Assembly: GCF_013300825.1 (NCBI RefSeq)
Contig: NZ_JAAIMY010000001.1
Location: forward strand, 186,001 to 250,000
Direction of reading: 5' to 3'
Source of the DNA: Blautia wexlerae
Lineage (GTDB): Bacteria > Bacillota > Clostridia > Lachnospirales > Lachnospiraceae
DNA: 64,000 nucleotides
Both the position numbers and the translations under genes were made by a program. Of this stretch, positions 51,313 to 60,986 are shown piece by piece. Each line of letters starts with the position of its first letter. The stretch's first letter is position 1. Below the pieces are notes generated by a model that was not told the origin of the DNA, did no database searches, and was given only the letters and a program-made list of their open reading frames with translations.

Positions 51313-52701
51313 ATGGCAAACTACTATCCTTTAACAGCAGCACAGAAAATGCACCACAACTGGATCATGGATTACGGTACACAGCAGGTATCCGGTGTCA
51401 GTGTTGTGGCATCTGTACAGGCTGAACTGGATTTTGGATTATTAAAAAAATGCATTCAGATGGAGACAGAACGTTCCGGATGCACCAGAATCCGTTTTAC
51501 AAAGCCTGATAAAGACGGAAATGTACAGCAGTATCTTGTAAAACAAGATCCAAGGGATATCGGATTTAAGGATCTGTCAGGAATGGGAAGCCTTGCAAAA
51601 GCAGACGAGCTGATGCAGCAGTGGGCATACGAAACCTTTGACGGTGATGACATTCCCATGTGCGAGTTTACTATGTTGAAGCTGCCGGAAGGATATAATG
51701 GTTTCTTTGTACATATGGATCACAGACTGATCGATTCCTGTGGTCTGGTAGTAATGATCGGTGATCTGTTTCAGTTATATACCTATTATAAATATGGAAC
51801 AGCCTATCCGCAGGAACTGGCAGACTTTGAGACAGTACTGAAAAAAGACCTGGCAAAAGCAGGCAACGAGAAACGTTTTGCAAAAGATAAGAAATTCTGG
51901 GATGACCAGCTGGATACGCTGGGCGAGCCTTTGTATTCTGATATTCAGGGACCGTCCGTACTGGAGGAGGCGAGAAAACGTCATGGAAATCCTAAACTTC
52001 GTTCTTCTGATATTGAGATGAAGGATCTGTTTGTGGCAGTTAAGGATTATTATCTGGAGCCGGGACCAACTAAAAATCTGATCGATTTCTGTATGAACCA
52101 TCAGCTGTCTATGACAAACCTTCTTCTGCTTGGCATCCGTACCTATCTGTCAAAGGTAAATAACGGACAGGAAGATATTACTATTCAGAACTTTATATCC
52201 AGACGTTCTACTCATGATGAGTGGACTTCCGGAGGAAGCAGAACCATCATGTTCCCATGCAGAACAGTGATCGCACCGGAGACAGATTTCCTTTCTGCTG
52301 CTTATGAGATCCAGAATATGCAGAATCGTATCTACATGCACAGTAATTATGATCCGGCACTTATTATGGATGAGATGAGAAAGAGATACAATACACCGGA
52401 GCATACAGGATATGAGAGCTGTTATCTGACTTACCAGCCAATGACTGTGAAGGTGGAGAATGAAATGCTTGGAACTATCCGTCAGCATGCAAAATGGTTT
52501 GCAAACGGTGCAGCTACCAAGAAGATGTATCTGACTGTATCCCATACAGAAGATGGAGGTATGAATTTCTCCTATCATTACCAGACTGCTCATCTGGAGG
52601 AACATGACATGGAACTGCTCTATTATTATATGATGCGTATTCTTTTCAAGGGAATCGCAGAGCCGGATATGAGCATCGGCGAAATTATGGAACTGGTTTA
52701 A
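51313..52701 (+). CDS. Stand-alone condensation-domain-like acyltransferase
   Basis: 462 residues with the fold and length of an NRPS condensation domain. The start YYPLTAAQKMHH matches the C1 motif. The active-site region reads MDHRLIDSCG (about 135-145), a variant of HHxxxDG that keeps the second His and the Asp while the first His is replaced by Asp. Such proteins join a carrier-bound acyl or aminoacyl group to an amine or alcohol. It heads a three-gene set with a carrier protein and an AMP ligase. Confidence 0.8.
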   Translation: MANYYPLTAAQKMHHNWIMDYGTQQVSGVSVVASVQAELDFGLLKKCIQMETERSGCTRIRFTKPDKDGNVQQYLVKQDPRDIGFKDLSGMGSLAKADELMQQWAYETFDGDDIPMCEFTMLKLPEGYNGFFVHMDHRLIDSCGLVVMIGDLFQLYTYYKYGTAYPQELADFETVLKKDLAKAGNEKRFAKDKKFWDDQLDTLGEPLYSDIQGPSVLEEARKRHGNPKLRSSDIEMKDLFVAVKDYYLEPGPTKNLIDFCMNHQLSMTNLLLLGIRTYLSKVNNGQEDITIQNFISRRSTHDEWTSGGSRTIMFPCRTVIAPETDFLSAAYEIQNMQNRIYMHSNYDPALIMDEMRKRYNTPEHTGYESCYLTYQPMTVKVENEMLGTIRQHAKWFANGAATKKMYLTVSHTEDGGMNFSYHYQTAHLEEHDMELLYYYMMRILFKGIAEPDMSIGEIMELV

Positions 52702-52727
52702 CTAAATCAATATCAGGAGGAAATGCA

Positions 52728-52958
52728 ATGAATCAGGAAATGAAATTTAAAAATATCGTAGCACAGTACAGCAAGGTAGCACCGGAAGAAATGAATAATG
52801 AGATGAGATTTCGCGAGGATCTGGGTTTCAGCTCTCTGGATTTTATGTCCTTTTTAGGTGAGCTTGAGGATACCTTTGATCTTGAACTTGATGAGAGCGA
52901 AGTGCTGAAGATCACAACTCTTGGCGAAGCCTTAAATCTGCTGGAAGAACTTCAGTAA
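52728..52958 (+). CDS. Acyl/peptidyl carrier protein
   Basis: 76 residues, acidic, one four-helix carrier domain. The phosphopantetheine Ser36 is in GFSSLDFMSF. The frame begins 26 bases after the condensation gene, with AGGAGG upstream. It would carry the unit activated by the ligase at 53063 and hand it to the condensation-like protein. Confidence 0.9.
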   Translation: MNQEMKFKNIVAQYSKVAPEEMNNEMRFREDLGFSSLDFMSFLGELEDTFDLELDESEVLKITTLGEALNLLEELQ

Positions 52959-53062
52959 TTTTTTTCGAAGTAAAACCTTATAAAGATGTCAGGGTCAAAG
53001 ATATTTTGTACCTGACAGGATATCCATAACTTGAACAGTTCAGAAATAATGGGGGAACAGAC

Positions 53063-54607
53063 ATGCTGATCAGAAATATATTAGAAGAAAGTGCACGTAA
53101 ATTTGACGAAGTAAAAGCAGTAAAATGGCTCAACAAAAAGGAAATCATGGAAAGAAGCTATGGCGAACTGATGGAAAATGTAGTTTCCACCAGAAAAGGT
53201 CTTCTTGCAGAAGGCTTTGAGGGCAAACACATTGCACTGATCGGAACCAGTTCTGTAGAGTGGATGGAAAGTTATCTGGGAATCATCACCGGATGTACCA
53301 CTGCAGTACCGCTGGATGCCGCACTTCCCTGTGAGGATCTGATCGATTTGCTTAACCGTTCCGATTCCGTAGCTCTTTTCTTAAGTCCGAAGCTTAGGCC
53401 ATATCTGGATGCATTTCTTGGAAACTGCCCGAAACTTCAGAAAGTGTGGATGCTTCAGGAAGAGGTAGAAGATGCACCGGCAAAAGTATATGGTATTGGT
53501 GAACTTCGAAATGCGGGAAAGAGCGCATCAGCAGATTCTGTCTGCCCGGATGCAGAGGATATTGCAACCCTTATTTTTACTTCCGGAACAACAGGAAAGA
53601 GCAAGGGTGTTATGCTGACACAGAACAATCTGGCTTCCAATGTTGAGGCAGTAAAGATCACAGCAGAACCGGGAACTGCCGTGCTCAGTGTGCTTCCGAT
53701 CCATCACGCATTTTGCCTTGTTATGGACTGGCTGAAGGGATTCTCTCTGGGTGCAACTCTTTGCATCAATGATTCCCTGCTCCATATGGTAAGGAATATG
53801 AGTATTTTCAAACCGGATATTATGCTTATGGTTCCAATGATGATCGAGACTATTTATAAGAGACTGACTGCCGCTGACCCGTCAATCCCGAAGGCAGTTC
53901 TTGCAGAAAAGGTATTTGGTGGAAAACTGCGCATTATCTTTACAGGTGGTGCACATCTGGATCCGTACTATATTGACCGTTTTGCAGAATATGGCGTTGA
54001 AGTACTGGAAGGCTATGGAATGTCAGAATGCTCTCCTGTTATCAGCAATAATACACCGGAAAACCATAAAAAGGGTTCTATCGGAAAACCACTTGAAAAT
54101 GTAGAGATCAGATTCGAAAACGGTGAGATTCTGGTAAAGGGAAGTAGCGTTATGAAAGGATATTATCAGATGCCTGATGAGACAGCAGAGACTTTAAAGG
54201 ATGGATGGCTGCATACAGGTGACAAGGGATATATGGATGAGGACGGTTACCTGTTTATCAATGGACGTGTGAAGAACCTGATCATTTTGTCCAACGGTGA
54301 AAATGTATCTCCGGAGGAGATTGAGAATAAGCTGGCCCTTAATCCGCTGGTAGGTGAAGTGATCGTAACAGGTGAGGACAATGGACTGACCGCCCGCATC
54401 TATCCGGAGCAGGCTGTTGTGGAAGCAAAAGCATTGGATACAGAGGCAATTCAGACACAGCTTCAGGCATTTCTGGATGAATATAACAGAAATCAGCCAA
54501 CCTATCGCCGTATTACAGGACTGGTTGTCCGCAAAAATCCGTTTATTCGCAATACTACAAAGAAGATTAAGAGGCAGGATGTTCTGATTGATGAGCCTCT
54601 GGAATAA
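53063..54607 (+). CDS. AMP-dependent acyl/aminoacyl ligase
   Basis: 514 residues of the ANL superfamily. Core motifs: FTSGTTGKSKGVML (about 172-185), GYGMSECSPV (about 319-328), GWLHTGDKGYMDEDGYLF (about 378-395), NGRVKNLIILSNGENVSPEE (about 398-417) and the C-terminal KIKR Lys. The pattern is closer to fatty acyl-CoA/ACP synthetases than to NRPS adenylation domains. It probably loads a carboxylic acid on the carrier protein. It lies 104 bases after the carrier gene. Confidence 0.85.
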   Translation: MLIRNILEESARKFDEVKAVKWLNKKEIMERSYGELMENVVSTRKGLLAEGFEGKHIALIGTSSVEWMESYLGIITGCTTAVPLDAALPCEDLIDLLNRSDSVALFLSPKLRPYLDAFLGNCPKLQKVWMLQEEVEDAPAKVYGIGELRNAGKSASADSVCPDAEDIATLIFTSGTTGKSKGVMLTQNNLASNVEAVKITAEPGTAVLSVLPIHHAFCLVMDWLKGFSLGATLCINDSLLHMVRNMSIFKPDIMLMVPMMIETIYKRLTAADPSIPKAVLAEKVFGGKLRIIFTGGAHLDPYYIDRFAEYGVEVLEGYGMSECSPVISNNTPENHKKGSIGKPLENVEIRFENGEILVKGSSVMKGYYQMPDETAETLKDGWLHTGDKGYMDEDGYLFINGRVKNLIILSNGENVSPEEIENKLALNPLVGEVIVTGEDNGLTARIYPEQAVVEAKALDTEAIQTQLQAFLDEYNRNQPTYRRITGLVVRKNPFIRNTTKKIKRQDVLIDEPLE

Positions 54608-54642
54608 GACAAAGGCTTATAGCAATGATTTTCAGACACGAT

Positions 54643-55221
54643 CTAGGATAAAAGTGGCAGCATACCGGATAAAAAAATTTCAGACAGAATATCAGCGATT
54701 ACTTCCGGTTCCAGATTAAAATTATCCCGGCTCCATTTATGGAGAACGCCGATGGTACTGCCGATGGCGCAGGTGATCACATAGGAAACTTCTTCCTTTG
54801 TATGCCTGTCAGGCCTGGAATTAGATGTAGTCTCTGTGACATAATGATGTAGCATAGTCAGCATTTTTTCAAACAGGTCATTCCCATGAGGCGTGCTCAA
54901 AAGACCGGACAGAAAAGGATTTTCCATAGTGTACCGGCACAGGGTCAGAAAATAGGAACTGCAGATATCCCGGTCATTTTTGGGCTGAAAATTTTCCATC
55001 ATGGAAAACACATCCTGAATCGTTTTATCTTCAACAGCAGAGATCAGTGAAGGGATGTCCTGATAGTGGTTATAAAAAGTACTTCTGGCAATCCCGGCTG
55101 TTTTGATAATATCGGATACTGTAATCTTATCAGGAGACTTTTCCTTTATCAATTTAAAAAAAGCACCTAAAATGGCTTCATCAGCCACATAATATCTTTC
55201 GTCAGGAATTGTATTTTGCAT
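54643..55221 (-). CDS. TetR family regulator
   Basis: 192 residues. The N-terminal HTH (about 27-50) reads KITVSDIIKTAGIARSTFYNHY, typical of TetR. The C-terminal ligand domain is of the TetR_C 33-like clostridial type. GGGAGG precedes the ATG. It is convergent to the ligase gene and downstream of thrS. Regulation of the C-T-A trio is possible but not shown. Confidence 0.85.
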   Translation of the reverse strand: MQNTIPDERYYVADEAILGAFFKLIKEKSPDKITVSDIIKTAGIARSTFYNHYQDIPSLISAVEDKTIQDVFSMMENFQPKNDRDICSSYFLTLCRYTMENPFLSGLLSTPHGNDLFEKMLTMLHHYVTETTSNSRPDRHTKEEVSYVITCAIGSTIGVLHKWSRDNFNLEPEVIADILSEIFLSGMLPLLS

Positions 55222-55298
55222 AGCTGTTTCCTCCCGGGAGTCTGTAAGTAATACATAAAGTATATCACAAATCTGAAGATAAAAGAATCGAAAATATC

Positions 55299-55334
55299 AA
55301 AAAAGCCCCGGAGCTCTAAGCTTCAGGGCTTTTT
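55299..55334 (-). terminator. Terminator of thrS
   Basis: On the minus strand AGCCCTGAAGC pairs with GCTCCGGGGCT (G-U allowed), then T-run. Confidence 0.75.
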
Positions 55335-55356
55335 GTGATCTCAGCAGGGAACCTGC

Positions 55357-57324
55357 CTATTTGTTTTCTTCCTGTACTTCAATCTTGCGGATTGTTTTGT
55401 TTTTGATTTCTTCTTTGATTGCTGAGAGGAATTCGCCAAGGTCTTTCATTCCTTCGTCGCCAAGATAACGGCTTCTTACAGAAACCTTGCCTTCTTCTTC
55501 CTCTTTGGCACCAACAATGAGCATATATGGAACTCTTGCAAGACGTGCTTCACGGATCTTGTAGCCCATCTTTTCGGAACGCTGGTCAACAGAGCAGCGG
55601 ATTCCGCTGTCTTTTAACTGAGCTTCAACTTTGGCAGCATAGTCGTGGAATTTCTCGGAAATCGGGATTACACGAACCTGTTCCGGGCAGAGCCATGTCG
55701 GGAACATGCCTGCATATTTCTCAATCAGCCATGCCAGTGTTCTTTCGTAGCATCCCATGGATGTACGATGGATGATGTATGGACGCTGTTTTTCACCGTT
55801 CTCATCAATATAGTACATATCAAACTGTTCAGCAAGGAGAGCATCCCACTGGATTGTAATCATTGTATCTTCTTTTCCGTATACGTTCTTTGCATTGATA
55901 TCGACCTTAGGTCCGTAGAAAGCAGCTTCTCCAACATCCTCTGTAAACGGAATGTTCAGCTCTTCCAGCATCTGACGGATATGTCCTTCGGTTTCTTCCC
56001 ATACTTCCGGCTCACCGATGTATTTTGCTCTGTTGTTCGGGTCCCATTTGGAAAGATGATAGGTTACGTCTTCCTCCACGCCGAGAACCTGCAGGCAGTA
56101 CTGTGCAAGTGCGATACAGTCTTTGAATTCCTTTACCATCTGGTCAGGTCTTACGATCAGATGTCCCTCGGAGATTGTGAACTGACGTACACGTGTCAGG
56201 CCGTGCATTTCTCCGGAATCCTCATTACGGAACAGAGTGGATGTTTCACCGTAACGAAGAGGAAGGTCACGGTAGCTGTGCTGTTCTGCCTTATATACAT
56301 AGTACTGGAACGGGCATGTCATAGGACGAAGTGCAAATACTTCTTTGTCTGTCTCTTCATCACCGAGAACGAACATACCATCTTTGTAATGATCCCAGTG
56401 ACCGGAAATCTTGTAGAGATCGCTCTTGGCCATTAACGGAGTTTTTGTTCTTACATAGCCACGTTTTGTCTCTTCGTCTTCAATCCAGCGCTGGAGTTCC
56501 TGCATTATGATCACACCGTTTGGCATAATAAGCGGAAGTCCCTGTCCGATTACGTCTACAGTTGTGAAGATCTTCATTTCACGGCCAAGCTTGTTGTGGT
56601 CACGTCTTTTTGCTTCTTCCATCTGTTCCAGATGTTCTTTCAGTTCGTCCTTGGAAGGATAAGCGGTTCCGTAGATACGTGTGAGCATTGCGTTCTTTTC
56701 GCTGCCTCTCCAGTAAGCGCTGGAGGAGGAGAGAAGCTTGAATGCTTTTACACCTTTTACGCTCATAAGGTGAGGACCTGCGCAGAGGTCTGTCCAGTCG
56801 CCCTGGGAATAGAAAGAGATTTCGGAGCCTTCCGGAAGGTCTTCAACCAGTTCGACTTTATATGGTTCATTTTTTTCTTGGAAGTATGCGATGGCATCTT
56901 CTCTTGATTTTGTGAAGCGTTCGATCTTAGCGCCTTTTTTGATGATCTTTTTCATTTCTTTTTCGATTGCATCCAGGTCATCACGGGAGAATGGAGGGCA
57001 GTCGAAATCATAGTAGAATCCTGTGTCAATAGAAGGTCCGATAGCAACCTTTGCATCTGGATATAATGTCTGCACTGCCTGGGCAAGTACATGGGATGCT
57101 GTGTGACGGAGAACTGCAAGTCCTTTTTCGTCTTTTGCTGTCAGGATGTTTAATTCGCAGTCACTGTCGAGAACTGTTCTTAAGTCCACGACTTCTCCGT
57201 TTACTTCACCTGCACAGGCTGCACGTGCAAGGCCTTCGCTGATGTCGTAAGCAATGTCGATGACTGATTTTGCTTCAGCGTATTCTTTTTTTGATCCGTC
57301 TTTTAATGTTACGATCATGGTCAT
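55357..57324 (-). CDS. thrS: Threonyl-tRNA synthetase
   Basis: 655 residues, complete class II enzyme: TGS domain (1-62), editing domain with HTASHVLAQAV (about 73-83) and the zinc/active-site core (TCPFQYYVY, RYGETSTLFRNEDSGEMHGL, and HRTSMGCYERTLAWL as motif 3), then the anticodon-binding domain from about 545. Charges tRNA-Thr and hydrolyses Ser-tRNA-Thr. Controlled by the T-box leader at 57443-57715. Confidence 0.96.
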   Translation of the reverse strand: MTMIVTLKDGSKKEYAEAKSVIDIAYDISEGLARAACAGEVNGEVVDLRTVLDSDCELNILTAKDEKGLAVLRHTASHVLAQAVQTLYPDAKVAIGPSIDTGFYYDFDCPPFSRDDLDAIEKEMKKIIKKGAKIERFTKSREDAIAYFQEKNEPYKVELVEDLPEGSEISFYSQGDWTDLCAGPHLMSVKGVKAFKLLSSSSAYWRGSEKNAMLTRIYGTAYPSKDELKEHLEQMEEAKRRDHNKLGREMKIFTTVDVIGQGLPLIMPNGVIIMQELQRWIEDEETKRGYVRTKTPLMAKSDLYKISGHWDHYKDGMFVLGDEETDKEVFALRPMTCPFQYYVYKAEQHSYRDLPLRYGETSTLFRNEDSGEMHGLTRVRQFTISEGHLIVRPDQMVKEFKDCIALAQYCLQVLGVEEDVTYHLSKWDPNNRAKYIGEPEVWEETEGHIRQMLEELNIPFTEDVGEAAFYGPKVDINAKNVYGKEDTMITIQWDALLAEQFDMYYIDENGEKQRPYIIHRTSMGCYERTLAWLIEKYAGMFPTWLCPEQVRVIPISEKFHDYAAKVEAQLKDSGIRCSVDQRSEKMGYKIREARLARVPYMLIVGAKEEEEGKVSVRSRYLGDEGMKDLGEFLSAIKEEIKNKTIRKIEVQEENK

Positions 57325-57442
57325 TATCTCCTTTATTCTTTATTTATATATTCCTTGTATGCCGTCAGATGTCCGGTTATCTGTTGGGATGTGAGAATCA
57401 TCTTTCGGTGTATTTTGTACTGCAAAGGGGGAAAAGAAAGAA

Positions 57443-57715
57443 TAAAAAAATCCCCTACAGTACGATTAAATACTGTAGGGGACGAGATATCATTACTCGC
57501 GGTTCCACCCCGGTTGTCCTGATCATTACTGATGGATAAATTCACCTGATCAGAACCACTTCATTCGATGGTAACGGAATCACCGGACTGTATTAAAGTC
57601 ACTCAGAGGTGGTCTTCGGCTGATTCGCGATGAAATGCTTGCACCGGTATGCATTTCTCTCTGTAACGTTTCTCAGCGTACTCTTCTCTTCAACGTTTTA
57701 ATCTCTCTTATCTTT
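57443..57715 (-). promoter_or_regulatory. T-box leader of thrS (threonine)
   Basis: Minus strand. T-box GGGGTGGAACCGCGAG at 57511-57496 pairs with CTCGTCCCC. The terminator is a 12-bp stem 57482-57471 / 57462-57451 with a T-run. The likely specifier is ACC (Thr) within GAAGACCACC around 57608-57617. Stem I contains the AGAGAG-type motif. 57716-57849 holds only the hisC upstream region. Confidence 0.9.
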
Positions 57716-57849
57716 TCTGTCGCCTATTATAAACTTGCAAAATGGGTTTGTCAATCAGCAAAATGTAAAAAGTTGATTTACGAAAATGACGATTAATGTT
57801 ATACTGACGAAAGTGAAAAACAATAAAAAACATGAAAGGAATCAGATAA

Positions 57850-58905
57850 ATGAGCAGATGGGAAGAAAATATACGTAAAGTAATACCATATACACCGGGC
57901 GAGCAGCCCCACCAGCCGGATATGATAAAGCTGAATACCAACGAGAATCCATATCCGCCGGCACCTGGAGTGGAGAAGGCACTGAGGGAGATGGATACAG
58001 ATACTATGAGACTTTATCCGGATCCCACAGCAGGAGAACTGGTACATGCCATTGCAGAGAATTACGGGCTGAAGGATGAACAGGTTTTTGTGGGAGTAGG
58101 TTCCGATGATGTGCTTGCCATGAGTTTTCTCACGTTTTTCAATTCACAGAAACCGGTTCTTTTTCCGGATATCACATATTCTTTTTATGATGTATGGGCA
58201 GACCTGTTTCGCATCCCATATGAGAGACCGGCACTGGATGAGAACTTTCATATAAAGAAAGAAGATTATTTCAGAGAAAATGGTGGAATTGTATTCCCGA
58301 ATCCCAATGCGCCTACCGGTGTGGAATTGCCATTGGAGGATGTAGAGGACATAATCCGTCATAATCCGGATGTAATCGTGATCGTAGATGAGGCATATGT
58401 GGATTTTGGCGGTCAGTCAGCACTTCCGCTGATTGAAAAATATGATAACCTTCTGGTTGTACAGACTTTTTCCAAGTCACGTTCCATGGCAGGGATGAGA
58501 ATTGGTTTTGCATGCGGAAATGGGAAACTGATCAGATTTTTGAATGATGTGAAGTATTCTTTCAACTCCTATACTATGGATCGCACAGCACTTGCGGCAG
58601 GCGTGGCAGCAGTTGAGGACAAGGCATATTTTGAGAAAACCTGTAATAAGATCATAGAGACAAGGGAATGGACAAAGAAAGAGTTAAAAGCACTGGGATT
58701 CTCTTTCCAGGATTCCATGTCCAACTTTATCTTTGCCACTCACGAAACCTGTCTGGCAAAAGAACTTTTTGAAGCATTAAGAGAGCAGCATATTTATGTA
58801 CGCTATTTCCCGAAAGACAGGATTGATAACTTCCTTCGTATTACTATTGGAACAAAGGAAGAAATGCAGAAATTTATTGACTTTTTGAAAGATTATCTCA
58901 AGTAA
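57850..58905 (+). CDS. hisC: Histidinol-phosphate aminotransferase-like PLP enzyme
   Basis: 351 residues of class I/II aminotransferases. PLP Lys209 is in TFSKSRSMAG; NPNAPTG (151-157) and VDEAYVDF (179-186) are family motifs. It is of the HisC group that turns imidazole-acetol phosphate into histidinol phosphate. No other his gene is nearby, so a broader aminotransferase or cobalamin-type (CobD) role is possible. Confidence 0.85.
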   Translation: MSRWEENIRKVIPYTPGEQPHQPDMIKLNTNENPYPPAPGVEKALREMDTDTMRLYPDPTAGELVHAIAENYGLKDEQVFVGVGSDDVLAMSFLTFFNSQKPVLFPDITYSFYDVWADLFRIPYERPALDENFHIKKEDYFRENGGIVFPNPNAPTGVELPLEDVEDIIRHNPDVIVIVDEAYVDFGGQSALPLIEKYDNLLVVQTFSKSRSMAGMRIGFACGNGKLIRFLNDVKYSFNSYTMDRTALAAGVAAVEDKAYFEKTCNKIIETREWTKKELKALGFSFQDSMSNFIFATHETCLAKELFEALREQHIYVRYFPKDRIDNFLRITIGTKEEMQKFIDFLKDYLK

Positions 58906-58920
58906 GAGTTAGGAGGCTTT

Positions 58921-59421
58921 ATGGAAGCACTGGTACATTGGTTCTCGCAGAACCTGTCACAATATATTTCGCCTGAAGGAGCAGTATTTATTATTTCAAT
59001 GATTCCGCTGCTGGAACTCAGAGGAGGACTGCTTGCCGCATCATTATTGAAGATTTCGGCTGCAAAGGCAATTCCGTTGTGTATTGTTGGAAATATTATC
59101 CCCATTCCCTTTATCCTGCTGTTTATCAGACAGATTTTTAAAGTTCTGAAAAAGACGAAGCTTTTCCGGGGGCTTGTCATAAAACTGGAAGACAGAGCAA
59201 TGCGAAAGAGCGATCAGGTAAAGAAATACGAGTTTTGGGGACTGATGCTGTTTGTGGGAATCCCGCTTCCGGGAACAGGAGCATGGACAGGTTCTCTGAT
59301 CGCATCTCTTCTGGAAATCGATATTAAGAAATCTTCTCTGGCAATCTTCTGCGGCATTATTATGGCAACTGTCATTATGTATGTTGTTTCCTATGGATTA
59401 GTGGGAAGTCTGGTACATTAA
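58921..59421 (+). CDS. Small multidrug export protein family (COG2426) membrane protein
   Basis: 166 residues, four or five helices. The family mark is MIPLLELRGGLLAA (about 26-39) and GIPLPGTGAWTG (about 116-127). The name comes from annotation of the family and no transport activity is established. It begins 16 bases after hisC and is coupled by position. Confidence 0.85.
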   Translation: MEALVHWFSQNLSQYISPEGAVFIISMIPLLELRGGLLAASLLKISAAKAIPLCIVGNIIPIPFILLFIRQIFKVLKKTKLFRGLVIKLEDRAMRKSDQVKKYEFWGLMLFVGIPLPGTGAWTGSLIASLLEIDIKKSSLAIFCGIIMATVIMYVVSYGLVGSLVH

Positions 59422-59445
59422 TTGAATCTGGTAAGTAGCGTATTA

Positions 59446-60507
59446 TTATAGTTTTCGTTTCAGCATATCTGCATTGGAAGCAAATTTCAATGCAGTTTCT
59501 TTTGTAATTTTACTCTGTTTATAAAGTTCCAGAAGACTCTGATCCATGGAACGCATATGTTCATGTGCGGATGAGGCGATAACGCCGTCAATCTGATGGA
59601 CTTTATTATCCCGGATCATATTTCGGATTGCAGGATTCAGGCACATGACTTCAAAGACAGGAATGGTGTGCCCGTTTACATCAGGTATAAGCTGCTGGGA
59701 GATTACTGCCTGCAATACCATAGACAATTGGATGGAAATCTGCCTCTGCTGAGCGGGTTCAAATACATCTACGATACGTCCGATCGTATTGGCGGCACCT
59801 GTAGTGTGGAGACTGGACAGGATCAGATGGCCGGTTTCGGCGGCAGTCATGGCGGTCTGGATTGTTTCGTAATCGCGCATTTCCCCAAGAAGGATCACAT
59901 CCGGACTCTGACGCAGGGTGGCGCGGAGGGAAACCAGATAGCTTTCCGTATCTGTGCAGATCTCACGCTGGCTGACAATACATTTATCATGCCTGTGCAG
60001 ATATTCCAGAGGATCTTCCAGAGTGATGATATGGCCTTCCCTGGAATGATTGATACGGTCAACGATACATGCCATTGTTGTGGATTTACCGCTTCCGGCA
60101 GGTCCTGTGACAAGTACCATCCCTCTGGTGAAATCAGCAACAGACATGACATCTTCCGGGATGTTAAGTTCATCAGGATGGGGAAGCTCGAAAGCAATTA
60201 CCCTGATAACTGCTGCCAGAGAACTTCTCTGGCGGTATGTATTTACACGAAAACGGGAAAGACCGGGAATGGAACAGGAAAAGTCGTCGTCGCCGGTTTC
60301 CAGAAAACGGTCAAAATTGCGGTTATTTGCCATCTGGTAAATCTGCCGGAGCAAGGCTTCTGTGTCTGCAGGCATTAACCGTTCGCCATGAGTTGACAGT
60401 TTGCCGTCGATTTTAAAGGAAAGTGGCCGTCCTGCAATAATAAAAATATCAGATGCGTGATGTTCAGTAGCGAAAGATAAATATTCAGGTATCGTCTGTT
60501 CTGTCAT
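59446..60507 (-). CDS. pilT: PilT-like twitching ATPase
   Basis: 353 residues, hexameric secretion ATPase of the PilT/PilU group. Walker A GPAGSGKSTT (about 132-141), Asp box, Walker B DVILLGEMRDYETI (about 196-209), His box HLILSSLHTTGAANT and the PilT-specific AIRNMIRDNK (about 291-300). It retracts type IV pili. Its start overlaps the preceding gene by four bases. It is the last gene of the leftward pilus operon. Confidence 0.92.
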   Translation of the reverse strand: MTEQTIPEYLSFATEHHASDIFIIAGRPLSFKIDGKLSTHGERLMPADTEALLRQIYQMANNRNFDRFLETGDDDFSCSIPGLSRFRVNTYRQRSSLAAVIRVIAFELPHPDELNIPEDVMSVADFTRGMVLVTGPAGSGKSTTMACIVDRINHSREGHIITLEDPLEYLHRHDKCIVSQREICTDTESYLVSLRATLRQSPDVILLGEMRDYETIQTAMTAAETGHLILSSLHTTGAANTIGRIVDVFEPAQQRQISIQLSMVLQAVISQQLIPDVNGHTIPVFEVMCLNPAIRNMIRDNKVHQIDGVIASSAHEHMRSMDQSLLELYKQSKITKETALKFASNADMLKRKL

Positions 60508-60986
60508 TTTGTATCTCCTTTGTAAACAGGTTGTCTGGTGTCAGGATTCCAGCTGGTGAAACTGATGGTTTTCCATGTCAGGATTTCCGGTATCAGGGTG
60601 GAAGAATATGGAATACTTACTTCTATATATATTGCCTGTTCTTTTGCAAAATCTACAGTGAAGGATAAAATCTGTGTCTCCGGATTCCATTTGGCATCCG
60701 GATATTTTTTTGTGACAGATGACATCCGGGTGTCATAAGCATTCCGATCCTTGCAGTCTGCAAATATCTGCTGTGCATAATCTGTCAGTTCCTGATATTC
60801 TTCAGAAGCAGTGGAGCAGGCGGTATAATAAGCAGTAGTCTGTTCAAGAGTAAGTTTGCTGTTCTTAAGATCCTGTCTGGAAGTATTAAGAGTCAGCAGT
60901 GAAAGGATCACCAGACAGAGTACAGAGAAAATCGTACACATGGATGGGATTCCTACAGAGAGAAAAGAGGTTCTTTTTTTATTCAT
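60504..60986 (-). CDS. Pilus-operon membrane protein
   Basis: 160 residues from ATG 60986 (MNKKRTSFLS); the frame extends to 61010 but the overlap with the upstream gene and GGACGG site favour 60986. One N-terminal helix (about 10-35) is followed by an extracytoplasmic domain. No pilin E5 is evident. Position suggests a minor pilus assembly component. Confidence 0.7.
   Translation of the reverse strand: MNKKRTSFLSVGIPSMCTIFSVLCLVILSLLTLNTSRQDLKNSKLTLEQTTAYYTACSTASEEYQELTDYAQQIFADCKDRNAYDTRMSSVTKKYPDAKWNPETQILSFTVDFAKEQAIYIEVSIPYSSTLIPEILTWKTISFTSWNPDTRQPVYKGDTK

Noticed and set aside
55645-56436. 263-codon plus-strand frame opposite thrS
   Set aside because: Antisense shadow of thrS.
59596-60378. 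260-codon plus-strand frame opposite pilT
   Set aside because: pilT motifs on the minus strand are unambiguous; the other frame has no recognisable domain.
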